DNA of 64,000 bases, from positions 372,001-436,000 of the forward strand of contig NZ_CP136600.1 of assembly GCF_032911225.1 (NCBI RefSeq). The letters run 5' to 3'. Shown here piece after piece: positions 9,624 to 18,605 of the stretch. The notes below the pieces were generated by a model that did no database searches, had not been told where the DNA came from, and worked only from the letters and a program-made list of their open reading frames with translations. The stretch comes from Thalassotalea fonticola. Lineage in GTDB: Bacteria; Pseudomonadota; Gammaproteobacteria; Enterobacterales; Alteromonadaceae. Every line of letters begins with the position of its first letter. Positions within the stretch are counted from its first letter, which is position 1. The position numbers and the translations under genes were made by a program.

Positions 9624-9835
9624 TAAGTTTACTCGTCTTTAATAGTCATTACGGCGCAAGTTTACCTAAGTTTACTTAGAATACAAATACCATTAAATAA
9701 TTCAGATAAAACTCGGTTTATCAAGAACAATTGTTATTACCTAGTTAAATTGCTGTAAAATTGTTCACAAATGATATGGTTGTGTTAAAATTTGTCATTA
9801 AATAGGCAATTGCATTGAAATTGGTGAATTTTCTT

Positions 9836-9864
9836 TTGACAGAAGACTCTCCACCCTTTAAGAT
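9836..9864 (+). promoter_or_regulatory. Strong sigma-70 promoter of the yceD-rpmF-plsX-fab cluster
   Basis: TTGACA (9836-9841), a 17-bp spacer, then TAAGAT (9859-9864): a perfect -35 and a 5/6 -10. The discriminator is GCGCGCC, and the yceD ATG is at 9874, only 9 nt after the -10. Start-site prediction (9871-9872) leaves a 2-3 nt leader. A GC-rich discriminator is typical of stringently controlled promoters. Confidence 0.85.
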
Positions 9865-9873
9865 GCGCGCCAT

Positions 9874-10386
9874 ATGAAAAATCTTAAGCTTCCAATAACA
9901 ATCGATCCGTTTAAAAGTTCTCAGCGCAGGCTTGAGTGCAACGGCTATTTTGAGTTATTAGGATTTGAAAGATTGCTTGCAGTGTCTGAGAAGGCTTGTG
10001 AGCAAGTGAATGTTAAAGTAAACTTTGATGTTGATGAACAAGGCCTAACATTGTTAAGCGGCGAAGCATCAGCTCAGGTGAATTTAATATGCCAGCGTTG
10101 TAATGAACCATTTGTACAAGACTTAAGTGTGAATTTCTCTTATAGTCCGGTAAAAAACGAAGAGGGAGCTGAGCTCTTACCTTCACATTATGATGTTGTA
10201 GTAGTAGATGAAAATGGTGAAGTAAATTTACGCGAATTAGTGGAAGATGAGTTAATCATTAATATTCCATTAGTACCGAAACATGACCTTAAGGATTGTA
10301 ATGCAGATGCAAACACTTCTTGGGGTAGGTTACCGGATACGCTTGAGAAACCGAATCCATTTGATGTTTTAAAAAACCTCAAGTAA
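9874..10386 (+). CDS. yceD: YceD/DUF177 family protein, 23S rRNA accumulation protein
   Basis: The 170-aa DUF177 protein carries the CxxC pair of the family in CQRCNEPF at about residues 73-80, an acidic segment with EDELIINIPLVPKHD, and a C-terminal NPFDVLKNLK. In E. coli and plants this family is needed for normal 23S rRNA levels, and its gene precedes rpmF almost universally, as it does here (24 nt apart). No Shine-Dalgarno precedes the ATG; the promoter almost touches it (listed separately). It is the first gene of the large lipid and ribosome cluster. Confidence 0.95.
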   Translation: MKNLKLPITIDPFKSSQRRLECNGYFELLGFERLLAVSEKACEQVNVKVNFDVDEQGLTLLSGEASAQVNLICQRCNEPFVQDLSVNFSYSPVKNEEGAELLPSHYDVVVVDENGEVNLRELVEDELIINIPLVPKHDLKDCNADANTSWGRLPDTLEKPNPFDVLKNLK

Positions 10387-10410
10387 CTTTTTGATTTTAG
10401 GAGTAGGGTA

Positions 10411-10581
10411 ATGGCCGTACAAAAGAGTAAAAAATCTCGTTCAAGACGTGGCATGCGCCGTTCACACGATGCAATCACACCAGAAAACTTATCAGTTGAT
10501 CCAGTTTCTGGCGAAACACATCGTCGTCACCACGTAACTGCCGATGGCTTTTACAAAGGTGTCAAAGTTATCGCTAAATAA
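10411..10581 (+). CDS. rpmF: 50S ribosomal protein L32
   Basis: A 56-aa product opens [20 protein letters not shown] and closes [11 protein letters not shown], matching gammaproteobacterial L32 end to end. There are no cysteines, so it is the zinc-free form. A strong Shine-Dalgarno (AGGAG, 10399-10403) precedes it. It lies between yceD and plsX, the standard operon linking ribosome and phospholipid synthesis. Confidence 0.98.
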   Translation: MAVQKSKKSRSRRGMRRSHDAITPENLSVDPVSGETHRRHHVTADGFYKGVKVIAK

Positions 10582-10592
10582 GCGAATTAACT

Positions 10593-11621
10593 TTGGTTAA
10601 TCTAACGGTTTCGTTAGATGTTATGGGGGGCGATTCAGGCCCCCTTATAACAATTCCTTCAGCAAAAATGGCAATTGAACATGTGCCATCTCTTAAACTC
10701 ATCCTCTGTGGTGACGAAAGCGTTATTCACACGCATTTAAAAAAACACAATTTCCTTGACCATCCTCGTATATCAATAGTGCATGCTAGTGAGCAAATTG
10801 CTATGGATGAAAAACCAAGTGTCGCCCTGAGAACTAAAAAAGACTCTTCAATGCGTCGAGCATTAGATTTGGTTCATAGCGGAGAAGCTGATGCTTGCGT
10901 AAGCGCGGGTAACACAGGAGCACTAATTGCTATTGCTCATTACGTGTTAAAAATGCTTCCCGGTGTTGAGCGCCCAGCTCTTGTTTCCCATTTACCAATT
11001 ACCGATTCCGCTTCTCATGCATTTATGTTGGATTTAGGTGCTAATGTTTTTTGTGACTCCGACACTTTATTTCAGTTTGCTATGATGGGCTCAGTGATGG
11101 CTGAAGAAGTAGACTCTATTGAATCACCACGAGTAGCGTTGCTAAACATGGGCGAAGAAGTCATCAAAGGTAGTGACCATATAAAACATACCGCTGCTTT
11201 ATTATCTAATACACCTGAAATAAACTATGTTGGGTTTATTGAGGGAAATGATATATTTACCGGTAAAGCCGATGTCATCGTTTGTGATGGTTTCGTCGGC
11301 AATGTTGCTTTAAAAACCTGTGAAGGGGTGGCCAAGCTGGCGATGGCGAAAGTGATGAAAATCATCAATGAGAGCAAATTTACCCGACTTTTAGGAATTT
11401 TGCTTAACCCAACATTAAAAAAGATAGTAAAACGACTGAACCCCGACCAGTATAACGGGGCAAGTCTGATAGGATTACGCGGTATTGTGGTAAAAAGTCA
11501 CGGCAATGCCACCAGTTCAGCTTTTTTTAACGCTATACTTGAAGCTGTTAAGGAAGTTGAAAGACAAGTTCCTGAAAAAATTAAAAATAAACTAGAACTC
11601 AGTTTACTTAAAAGGTCTTAA
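10593..11621 (+). CDS. plsX: Phosphate acyltransferase PlsX
   Basis: The enzyme makes acyl-phosphate from acyl-ACP for phosphatidic acid synthesis. The 342-aa product begins with TTG at 10593 and reads [16 protein letters not shown], the family's N-terminal signature. [16 protein letters not shown] and [17 protein letters not shown] are typical later blocks. TTG is preferred because no ATG fits before the conserved SLDVMGGD. No clear Shine-Dalgarno is seen, so coupling to rpmF (stop 11 nt upstream) is likely. It is followed after 7 nt by fabH. Confidence 0.97.
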   Translation: MVNLTVSLDVMGGDSGPLITIPSAKMAIEHVPSLKLILCGDESVIHTHLKKHNFLDHPRISIVHASEQIAMDEKPSVALRTKKDSSMRRALDLVHSGEADACVSAGNTGALIAIAHYVLKMLPGVERPALVSHLPITDSASHAFMLDLGANVFCDSDTLFQFAMMGSVMAEEVDSIESPRVALLNMGEEVIKGSDHIKHTAALLSNTPEINYVGFIEGNDIFTGKADVIVCDGFVGNVALKTCEGVAKLAMAKVMKIINESKFTRLLGILLNPTLKKIVKRLNPDQYNGASLIGLRGIVVKSHGNATSSAFFNAILEAVKEVERQVPEKIKNKLELSLLKRS

Positions 11622-11628
11622 AAAGATA

Positions 11629-12588
11629 ATGTATTCACGAATTACAGGTACGGGAAGCTACTTCCCTGAACAAGTCAGAACTAATGCTGATTTAGAAAAA
11701 ATGGTTGATACAACCGATCAATGGATCTTCGAACGTACCGGTATTAAAGAACGCCGTATTTCGGCCGAGCACGAAAATGTTGCTTACATGGGTGCTAAAG
11801 CTGCAGAAAAAGCAGTAGAAATGGCCGGTATAAAATTAGAAGATATCGACATGATCGTTATGGGTACAACCAGTTCTCATACTGATTTACCAAGCGCCGC
11901 TTGTCATGTGCAAATGTACTTAAATATTCCTAATGTACCTGCTTTTGATGTTGGGGCTGCCTGTTCGGGCTTTATTTACAGTTTAAGTGTTGCTGATCAA
12001 TTTATTAAATCAGGCATGGCCAAACGTGTGCTAGTGATTGGTGCTGATGCGCTTTCTCATATGTGTGACCCGAAAGATCGTTCTACCATCATTTTATTTG
12101 GTGATGCTGCCGGCGCAGTTATTCTTGAAGCAAGTGAAGAGCAAGGGTTGATCTCTACTCATTTACACGCGGATGGTAATTATGGCGCCTTATTAGGGGC
12201 CGGCTCTCCTAAACGTGGTGATCTCATCACAGAGGAAAGCTCTTATATCTATATGAAAGGCAATGAAGTGTTTAAGTTTGCAGTAACTCGTTTAAGCGAA
12301 ATTGTTACTGAAACGCTTGAACATAATAACATGGATAAGTCCGAAATTGACTGGTTAGTGCCACATCAGGCTAACCTACGTATCATTGCCGCGGCGGCTA
12401 AAAAGTTAAGCTTACCAATGGAACAAGTTGTAGTAACACTTGATAAACATGGTAATACTTCTGCTGCTACTATCCCTACTGCTTTAGATGAAGCCGTACG
12501 TGATGGTCGTATCAAGCGCGGACAAACAGTATTAATGGAAGCCTTTGGTAGTGGCTTTACTTGGGGCAGTGCCCTAATGAAATTTTAA
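11629..12588 (+). CDS. fabH: Beta-ketoacyl-ACP synthase III
   Basis: This enzyme condenses acetyl-CoA with malonyl-ACP to start type II fatty-acid synthesis. The 319-aa protein has the catalytic Cys in [11 protein letters not shown], His in [11 protein letters not shown] and Asn in [13 protein letters not shown], the standard Cys-His-Asn triad. Length matches E. coli FabH (317). AAAAGG overlapping the plsX stop serves as ribosome binding site. It belongs to the plsX-fabH-fabD-fabG run. Confidence 0.98.
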   Translation: MYSRITGTGSYFPEQVRTNADLEKMVDTTDQWIFERTGIKERRISAEHENVAYMGAKAAEKAVEMAGIKLEDIDMIVMGTTSSHTDLPSAACHVQMYLNIPNVPAFDVGAACSGFIYSLSVADQFIKSGMAKRVLVIGADALSHMCDPKDRSTIILFGDAAGAVILEASEEQGLISTHLHADGNYGALLGAGSPKRGDLITEESSYIYMKGNEVFKFAVTRLSEIVTETLEHNNMDKSEIDWLVPHQANLRIIAAAAKKLSLPMEQVVVTLDKHGNTSAATIPTALDEAVRDGRIKRGQTVLMEAFGSGFTWGSALMKF

Positions 12589-12610
12589 TAGTACATAGTA
12601 AGGTATAACA

Positions 12611-13540
12611 ATGAATAATAATTTAGCCTTTGTATTTCCTGGTCAAGGTTCACAAGCCGTAAGCATGTTAGCTGACTTGGGTGATAATGAAGTGGTTAAA
12701 TCTACATTTGCAGCCGCATCTGCAGCTTTAGGTTACGATTTATGGGATCTAATTCAAAATGACAGCGAAGGTAAACTCAATCAAACTGATTACACTCAAC
12801 CTGCATTATTAACAGCAAGTGTTGCGGTGTTTCGTGCTTGGTTAGAAAAAGGCGGAGCCACACCATCGGTATTAGCCGGCCATTCATTAGGCGAGTATTC
12901 TGCGCTTGTTTGTGCAGGGGTTATTAGCCTTGAAGATGGCGTGAAACTAGTTGAAAAACGTGGTCAATACATGCAACAAGCTGTTCCAGCTGGTGTTGGT
13001 GCTATGTATGCAATTATTGGTTTAGCTGATGATTCGATTCTTGCTGCTTGCGAACAAGCAGCTGGCGATGAAGTTGTTTCGGCGGTTAACTTTAACTCTC
13101 CCGGTCAGGTTGTTATTGCGGGTAATAAAGCTGCGGTAGAACGTGCAGGAGCGCTATGTAAAGAAGCAGGTGCTAAAAGAGCACTTCCTTTACCTGTAAG
13201 TGTGCCGTCACACTGTGCACTCATGCAACCTGCTGCTGATATGTTAGCAAGCGATCTTGAAAATATTGAATTTAACACACCAAATACTCCTGTTATTAAC
13301 AATGTTGATGTTGCAATAGCCACTGATGGGGCCGCAATTAAAGACGCATTAATCCGCCAATTATACAGCCCTGTTCGTTGGACTGAGTCAGTTGAAAAAA
13401 TGGCTGCAATGGGTATTGAAAACCTTGTTGAAGTAGGCCCAGGCAAAGTATTAACTGGCTTAACAAAACGTATTAACAAACAACTTAGTTGTGTATCAGT
13501 AAATACAACTGATACTTTAAATTCTGCATTGGAAGGATAG
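12611..13540 (+). CDS. fabD: Malonyl CoA-acyl carrier protein transacylase
   Basis: The enzyme transfers malonyl from CoA to ACP. The 309-aa product has FPGQGSQ at the start, the nucleophile Ser in GHSLGEYSALVCAG (about residue 92) and the catalytic His in VPSHCALM (about residue 200). AAGG upstream of the ATG is the ribosome site. It is tightly followed by fabG (3-nt gap), which suggests translational coupling. Confidence 0.98.
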   Translation: MNNNLAFVFPGQGSQAVSMLADLGDNEVVKSTFAAASAALGYDLWDLIQNDSEGKLNQTDYTQPALLTASVAVFRAWLEKGGATPSVLAGHSLGEYSALVCAGVISLEDGVKLVEKRGQYMQQAVPAGVGAMYAIIGLADDSILAACEQAAGDEVVSAVNFNSPGQVVIAGNKAAVERAGALCKEAGAKRALPLPVSVPSHCALMQPAADMLASDLENIEFNTPNTPVINNVDVAIATDGAAIKDALIRQLYSPVRWTESVEKMAAMGIENLVEVGPGKVLTGLTKRINKQLSCVSVNTTDTLNSALEG

Positions 13541-13543
13541 ATA

Positions 13544-14287
13544 ATGTCATTATTTTCATTAGAAGGTAAAACTGCACTTGTTACAGGTGCAAGCCGTGGT
13601 ATTGGTAAAGCGATCGCTGAACAGTTAGTCGCGCTTGGCGCAAAAGTTATTGGTACAGCAACATCACAAAGTGGTGCTGACAATATTAGTACATACTTAG
13701 GTGATAACGGTAAAGGTTATGAACTAAACGTAACTGATACGGATTCAATTACTGCATTATTTACTGCGATCAAAGCCGACTTCGGTCAAATTGATATTTT
13801 AGTAAATAACGCCGGTATTACTCGTGACAATTTAATGATGCGAATGAAAGACAGCGAGTGGGACGATATCATCACCACTAACTTGAATTCATTATTCAAA
13901 ATCAGTAAAGCCGTGATGCGTCCTATGATGAAACAACGTAGTGGCCGTATTATCAATATTGGTTCTGTTGTTGGTTCTATGGGTAATGCTGGTCAAGTAA
14001 ACTACGCAACGTCGAAAGCTGGCCTATTAGGTTTTACTAAGTCATTAGCAAAAGAGGTTGCTTCTCGTGGCATAACAGTAAATGCTATTGCCCCAGGTTT
14101 TATTGATACTGATATGACGAAAGCTTTAAACGAAGAGCAACGTGAAGCAATTGCATCACAAGTACCTGCTAATCGCTTAGGCCAACCGGAAGAAATTGCG
14201 GCAACTGTTGCATTTTTAGCCTCTGATGCTGCAGCTTACATTAACGGTGAAACTATTCACGTTAATGGTGGTATGTACATGGTTTAA
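13544..14287 (+). CDS. fabG: 3-oxoacyl-[acyl-carrier-protein] reductase
   Basis: A 247-aa short-chain dehydrogenase that reduces 3-ketoacyl-ACP with NADPH. It has the nucleotide-binding TGASRGIG near residue 13, NNAG, the Ser in NIGSVVGSMG and the YxxxK pair in NYATSKAG. It ends INGETIHVNGGMYMV, typical of FabG. The GAAGG Shine-Dalgarno lies inside the end of fabD. A 192-nt gap separates it from acpP. Confidence 0.98.
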   Translation: MSLFSLEGKTALVTGASRGIGKAIAEQLVALGAKVIGTATSQSGADNISTYLGDNGKGYELNVTDTDSITALFTAIKADFGQIDILVNNAGITRDNLMMRMKDSEWDDIITTNLNSLFKISKAVMRPMMKQRSGRIINIGSVVGSMGNAGQVNYATSKAGLLGFTKSLAKEVASRGITVNAIAPGFIDTDMTKALNEEQREAIASQVPANRLGQPEEIAATVAFLASDAAAYINGETIHVNGGMYMV

Positions 14288-14479
14288 AAAGATTATTGGC
14301 TGCAACGCCTTTAATCATGCTGTTTTCTTGCAAAATAGCTATTTATGAACCATAAATAATTAATTAGTTATCAGGTTTGACCAGCGTAAAAATATAATTT
14401 TATGCTTGCATGGCGACTTGATGACGAATAAACTACACGCAATTTTGTAAGAATTGCTAAATATAGTAAAGGAAATATA

Positions 14480-14713
14480 ATGAGTACTATCGAAGAACGC
14501 GTAAGAAAAATCATTGTTGAACAATTAGGTGTTAAAGAAGAAGAAGCAAAAAACGAAGCATCTTTTGTTGATGACTTAGGTGCAGATTCTCTAGACACAG
14601 TAGAATTAGTTATGGCTCTTGAAGAAGAATTTGATACTGAAATTCCTGATGAAGAAGCTGAAAAAATTACTACAGTTCAATCAGCTATCGATTACGTGAC
14701 AGCTCACGGTTAA
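14480..14713 (+). CDS. acpP: Acyl carrier protein
   Basis: A 77-aa, very acidic four-helix protein with the phosphopantetheine attachment Ser in [12 protein letters not shown] (about residue 37). The start [18 protein letters not shown] is that of gammaproteobacterial AcpP. It has a good AAAGGA ribosome site and its own terminator immediately downstream. The separation from fabG on one side and fabF on the other suggests independent high expression. Confidence 0.99.
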   Translation: MSTIEERVRKIIVEQLGVKEEEAKNEASFVDDLGADSLDTVELVMALEEEFDTEIPDEEAEKITTVQSAIDYVTAHG

Positions 14714-14730
14714 TCAATAGTTTATTGCGA

Positions 14731-14757
14731 AAGGCGGTTTTATTACCGCCTTTTTTG
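14731..14757 (+). terminator. Intrinsic terminator after acpP
   Basis: AAGGCGGT/ACCGCCTT stem with a TTTATT loop, followed by TTTTTTGTTTTTG. It lies 18 nt after the stop. Confidence 0.92.
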
Positions 14758-14830
14758 TTTTTGTTTTTTGAAAATGAATAAAATCATATTAATGTCATTA
14801 TTTTTTAACTTTAGTAAATAATGACATTTG

Positions 14831-14836
14831 TATAAT
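14831..14836 (+). promoter_or_regulatory. Probable fabF promoter (-10 TATAAT)
   Basis: A perfect TATAAT lies 20 nt before the fabF ATG, downstream of the acpP terminator. The -35 region is AT-rich and poor. The predicted start is near 14843, giving a leader that includes GGAGA. Confidence 0.5.
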
Positions 14837-14856
14837 TTGCGGAGACATTGATTGTT

Positions 14857-16092
14857 ATGCGACGAGTTGTAGTCACTGGCTTGGGGATGCTAAGCCCGCT
14901 AGGAAATAATTCACACTCTACTTGGGACGCACTACTTGCAGGTAAAAGTGGTATTGGCCTAATTGATCATCTTGATCTTACTCACTTCACCACTAAATTT
15001 GCTGGTTTGGTAAAAGACTTTAACCCGGAAGAATTTGGTATTGCCAAGAAAGAAACCCGTAAAATGGATTTATTCATTCAGTACGGTGTTGCGGCAGGTC
15101 ATCAAGCGATAGAAGATTCAGGTCTAGAAGTCACTGAACAAAATGCCGGTCGTATTGGTGTTGCTATTGGTTCAGGTATTGGCGGTTTAACCTTAATTGA
15201 AGAAGGGCATGCGAAAACCATTAGTCAAAATGTGCGAAAGCTGTCTCCTTTTTTCTGTCCATCTACAATTCTGAATATGATCTCTGGTCATTTATCAATA
15301 ATGCATGGTTTAAAAGGGCCTAATATTGCAATCGTAACGGCTTGTACTACAGGTGTACATAATATAGGCCATGCAGCACGTATGATTGCCTATGGTGATG
15401 CCGATGCCATGGTAGCTGGCGGTGCAGAAAAAGCATCTACAGTATTAGGTATGGGTGGTTTTATGTCGGCTCGTGCACTATCTACTCGTAATGATGCTCC
15501 TCAAGAAGCTTCTCGTCCTTGGGATAAAGATCGTGACGGTTTTGTGTTAAGTGATGGTGCCGGTGTTGTTGTGCTTGAAGAGTATGAACACGCGAAAGCT
15601 CGTGGCGCGAATATTTATGCTGAACTGTGCGGGTTTGGTATGAGCGGTGATGCACATCATATCACCTCACCACCAACAAATGGTGAAGGCGGGGCTGCTG
15701 CAATGACTAATGCAATCCGTGATGCTGGTATTGATGCAAACCAAGTTGGCTATATTAATGCCCATGGCACATCAACACCGGCTGGTGATATTGCTGAAAC
15801 CAACGGTGCAAAATCTGTATTTGGTGATCATGCTTATAACTTAATGATGGGGTCAACCAAATCAATGACCGGTCATATGTTAGGTGCAGCCGGCTCAGCA
15901 GAGGCAATATTTACTATTTTGGCTCTACAAAACCAAGAAGTTCCTCCAACAATTAACTTGGATAATCCAGGCGAAGGTTGTGATTTAGACTACATAAGAG
16001 GCGAAGCACGTCAGGCAAAACTTGATTATGCTCTGTGTAATTCATTTGGTTTTGGCGGTACAAACGGTTCTTTACTGTTTAAAAAGGTTTAA
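14857..16092 (+). CDS. fabF: Beta-ketoacyl-ACP synthase II
   Basis: The elongating condensing enzyme, notably for 16:1 to 18:1. I set the start at ATG 14857 ([17 protein letters not shown]), aligning with FabF. A TTG at 14848 would sit only 2 nt after the GGAGA motif. The 411-aa protein has the Cys-His-His triad: Cys in [11 protein letters not shown], His in [11 protein letters not shown] and His in [13 protein letters not shown]. It ends [13 protein letters not shown] terminator follows at 16130. Confidence 0.97.
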   Translation: MRRVVVTGLGMLSPLGNNSHSTWDALLAGKSGIGLIDHLDLTHFTTKFAGLVKDFNPEEFGIAKKETRKMDLFIQYGVAAGHQAIEDSGLEVTEQNAGRIGVAIGSGIGGLTLIEEGHAKTISQNVRKLSPFFCPSTILNMISGHLSIMHGLKGPNIAIVTACTTGVHNIGHAARMIAYGDADAMVAGGAEKASTVLGMGGFMSARALSTRNDAPQEASRPWDKDRDGFVLSDGAGVVVLEEYEHAKARGANIYAELCGFGMSGDAHHITSPPTNGEGGAAAMTNAIRDAGIDANQVGYINAHGTSTPAGDIAETNGAKSVFGDHAYNLMMGSTKSMTGHMLGAAGSAEAIFTILALQNQEVPPTINLDNPGEGCDLDYIRGEARQAKLDYALCNSFGFGGTNGSLLFKKV

Positions 16093-16129
16093 CGCTGTAA
16101 AGCTTAAATAGACCTTGCCAATAACATCA

Positions 16130-16170
16130 AAAGCTTGAATACTATATGGTATTCAAGCTTTGTTGTTTTA
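16130..16170 (+). terminator. Intrinsic terminator after fabF
   Basis: A perfect 13-bp stem AAAGCTTGAATAC/GTATTCAAGCTTT with a 6-nt loop is followed by GTTGTTTTA. The U-tract is interrupted, so efficiency is uncertain. Confidence 0.7.
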
Positions 16171-16217
16171 GAAACTAGAAACTAGAAACTAGAAACTAGA
16201 AACTAGAAACTAGAAAC
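16171..16217. repeat. 7-bp tandem repeat GAAACTA, 6.7 copies
   Basis: Six full GAAACTA units plus GAAAC run directly from the fabF terminator. The array is purely intergenic, between fabF and pabC, and is prone to slippage. A related GAAACGA flavour occurs near 8772 and 8998. Confidence 0.95.
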
Positions 16218-16368
16218 GGACTAACACACTAATGTCGTCCGTAACCGATGCACTAGCGTCGTCCTGTTGAACGACTACATGGAAAGTAGGAGGTAGAGTA
16301 ACGCATTGAGCAGTTACCGAAAACGGGATCTCATTTACGATCAAATACAAAATAATAAATATAATCAT

Positions 16369-17175
16369 ATGCTATACAGTTCAGTTAACTTTAAACAATG
16401 CAATAACGTTGATATTAAAGACCGAAGTATTGCCTTTGGTGACGGGGTATTTACTACAGCTAAAGTGGTTGATGGTGAAGTTGAACACTTATCAGGTCAT
16501 ATTCAAAGGTTAAAGCAGGGCTGTCGGAAATTAAATATTACTGAGCCAGACTTCCAGCAAGTCTCAAGTGAGATGATTAAAGCGGCAAAAACACATTTGC
16601 TGGCGACTGTAAAAGTAGTTGTTAGCGCCGGTGAAAGTAGTCGTGGCTACGCTCGCGATGCTAACCAACAACCAACTGTCATGGTAACAAGTGCAGCATT
16701 TCCTAAACATTATCTAGGTTGGCAATCTAATGGACTGACGCTTGGTCTGAGTTCTATTAAACTAGGTCGAAATCCGATACTGGCTGGAATAAAACATTTA
16801 AATCGTCTTGAACAAGTTTTGATACGAGGTGAATTAGAAAATTTAAATGTCGATGAAGTAGTGGTTTGCGATTTTGAAAACTATATCATTGAGTGCAATA
16901 CAGCAAACCTGTTTTGGTATCGAGCGGGAAAATGGTATACACCAATTTTGTCTATGGCTGGCGTTAATGGTTTAATCAGACAAAAATTGATGGCCCTGTT
17001 GCCAAACGTTGTCGAATGTCATGCAAAAGTAGAAGAGTTAGATATGGCAGAATCGATGTTAATCTGTAATTGTTTATTATCTGTTGTTGCAGCTAAATCC
17101 TACCTAGGTAAATCACTGAAAATTGATCATGATTTGTTGACCAAGTTACAGCAACAATTAAAGGAATTTGATTAA
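16369..17175 (+). CDS. pabC: Aminodeoxychorismate lyase
   Basis: The PLP enzyme splits 4-amino-4-deoxychorismate to p-aminobenzoate and pyruvate for folate. It has class IV aminotransferase features: RSIAFGDGVFTTAKV near the N-terminus and the PLP Lys in GIKHLNRLEQVL. From ATG 16369 the protein is 268 aa, close to E. coli PabC (269), and the distance to FGDG matches, so I chose it. However, this ATG has no Shine-Dalgarno. An in-frame TTG at 16306 lies 11 nt after a perfect AGGAGGT (16288-16294) and would add 21 unconserved residues. The stop overlaps the mltG ATG (TAATG). Confidence 0.93.
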   Translation: MLYSSVNFKQCNNVDIKDRSIAFGDGVFTTAKVVDGEVEHLSGHIQRLKQGCRKLNITEPDFQQVSSEMIKAAKTHLLATVKVVVSAGESSRGYARDANQQPTVMVTSAAFPKHYLGWQSNGLTLGLSSIKLGRNPILAGIKHLNRLEQVLIRGELENLNVDEVVVCDFENYIIECNTANLFWYRAGKWYTPILSMAGVNGLIRQKLMALLPNVVECHAKVEELDMAESMLICNCLLSVVAAKSYLGKSLKIDHDLLTKLQQQLKEFD

Positions 17176-18170
17176 TGTTACGCTTGCTCTTTGCAATTTT
17201 ATTTATCGGTCTCATTACCATCGGCGGTGTTGTTTATCATGTAAATCATAGGGTTTCCTCGAGCTTAAATATTGAACACAAGCAGTTATATACGCTTGCC
17301 ACGGGTAAATCCTATAATCATGTGTTATCTGACTTTAAAAAGTTAGGCTTTATTGACTCTCGACTTGCTTTTCGCATTCATGCCAAGTTAAATTCAGATT
17401 TGATCAATGTTAAAGCGGGTACATATCAATTATTGCCAAACATGACTATGCTACAAGTGTTGTCATTATTAACGACTGGTGAAGAACACCAATTTAAGAT
17501 CACCTTTGTTGAAGGGTCTACTTTTAAAGACTGGCTTATCCAACTTGCCGAAACACAATACATTCAAACAACACTTGCTGACAAAACTACTGAGCAGATA
17601 CTGAATTTGTTGGAAAGTAAATACAATCACCCTGAAGGCCTGTTTTTTCCTGATACCTATCAATTTACAGCCAACACTAAAGATATTGATATTTTAAAGT
17701 TGGCCTACCAGCGCATGACTTTAGAATTAACAGCAAGTTGGCAAGGAAGAGCCCCCAAGTTACCCTATAAAACACCTTATGAAGTGTTAATTATGGCGTC
17801 AATGGTAGAGAAAGAAACGGCAAAAATAAGTGAGCAACCGTTGATCTCGGCAGTATTTATCACTCGTTTAGCTAAAAAAATGCGTTTGCAAACCGACCCA
17901 ACCATAATTTATGGCTTAGGCGAACGCTACACTGGTGATATTACTTATGCTAACTTAAGAGAAAAAACTGCGTATAATACTTATCGCATTAACGGTATGC
18001 CACCAACACCTATTGCCATGCCGGGTAAATCAGCTATTGAAGCCAGTTTACATCCAGCCAATACTCCATACTTATATTTTGTTAGTAAAGGCAATGGTGA
18101 ACACCATTTTTCAACCACATTAAAAGAGCATAATAATGCGGTTAATAAATATATCAGGGGAAAGAAGTAA
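17175..18170 (+). CDS. mltG: Endolytic transglycosylase MltG
   Basis: The 331-aa inner-membrane enzyme cleaves nascent glycan strands and limits their length. A single N-terminal transmembrane segment (MLRLLFAILFIGLITIGGVV) is followed by a LysM-like part and the YceG catalytic domain, with MASMVEKETAK carrying the catalytic Glu. GLGERYTGDITYANL and MPPTPIAMPG are conserved blocks. Its ATG overlaps the pabC stop by one base. The last 44 codons are duplicated downstream in a 144-bp tandem array, but the in-frame copy looks intact, ending YIRGKK. Confidence 0.97.
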   Translation: MLRLLFAILFIGLITIGGVVYHVNHRVSSSLNIEHKQLYTLATGKSYNHVLSDFKKLGFIDSRLAFRIHAKLNSDLINVKAGTYQLLPNMTMLQVLSLLTTGEEHQFKITFVEGSTFKDWLIQLAETQYIQTTLADKTTEQILNLLESKYNHPEGLFFPDTYQFTANTKDIDILKLAYQRMTLELTASWQGRAPKLPYKTPYEVLIMASMVEKETAKISEQPLISAVFITRLAKKMRLQTDPTIIYGLGERYTGDITYANLREKTAYNTYRINGMPPTPIAMPGKSAIEASLHPANTPYLYFVSKGNGEHHFSTTLKEHNNAVNKYIRGKK

Positions 18171-18602
18171 GTTATGCTAAGGCTAGTTTACATCGCTATA
18201 TACGTCATGATTATATTTTGTCAGTAAAGGCAATGGCGAACATCATTTTTCAACCACATTAAACGAGCATAGCTTATTATTGCGGTTAATAAATATATCA
18301 GGGGAAAGAAGTAAGTTATGCTAAGGCTAGTTTACATCGCTATATACGTCATGATTATATTTTGTCAGTAAAGGCAATGGCGAACATCATTTTTCAACCA
18401 CATTAAACGAGCATAGCTTATTATTGCGGTTAATAAATATATCAGGGGAAAGAAGTAAGTTATGCTAAGGCTAGTTTACATCGCTATATACGTCATGATT
18501 ATATTTTGTCAGTAAAGGCAATGGCGAACATCATTTTTCAACCACATTAAACGAGCATAGCTTATTATTGCGGTTAACAAATACATTAGAGGAAAGAAGT
18601 AA
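18171..18602. repeat. 3 x 144-bp tandem array of the mltG 3' end plus tmk start
   Basis: Units are 18171-18314, 18315-18458 and 18459-18602. Units 1 and 2 are identical; unit 3 differs only in its last 30 bases. From base 9, each unit is homologous to the last 44 codons of mltG (18039-18170), with a net +4-nt difference that breaks the frame. Each unit opens with GTTATG, the same context as the tmk start at 18603-18608. Thus each unit is a copy of the mltG-tmk junction. Substitutions against mltG are largely synonymous (see findings). Confidence 0.97.
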
Positions 18603-18605
18603 GTT

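Noticed and set aside
13105..13683. 192-codon minus-strand frame across fabD-fabG
   Set aside because: Lies opposite two certain genes, with no recognisable domain.
14377..14398. acpP promoter from TTGACC and TATAAT
   Set aside because: The spacer is only 10 bp. An 18-bp pairing with TATGCT is possible but too weak to list.
16171..16217. Seven-bp repeat as a phase-variation switch inside a gene
   Set aside because: The repeat is outside any coding frame, directly after the fabF terminator; only an expression effect on pabC remains possible.
18171..18602. Possible CRISPR array or iteron origin from the regular 144-bp spacing
   Set aside because: Units abut without spacers and are homologous to mltG coding sequence; no cas or replication genes nearby.
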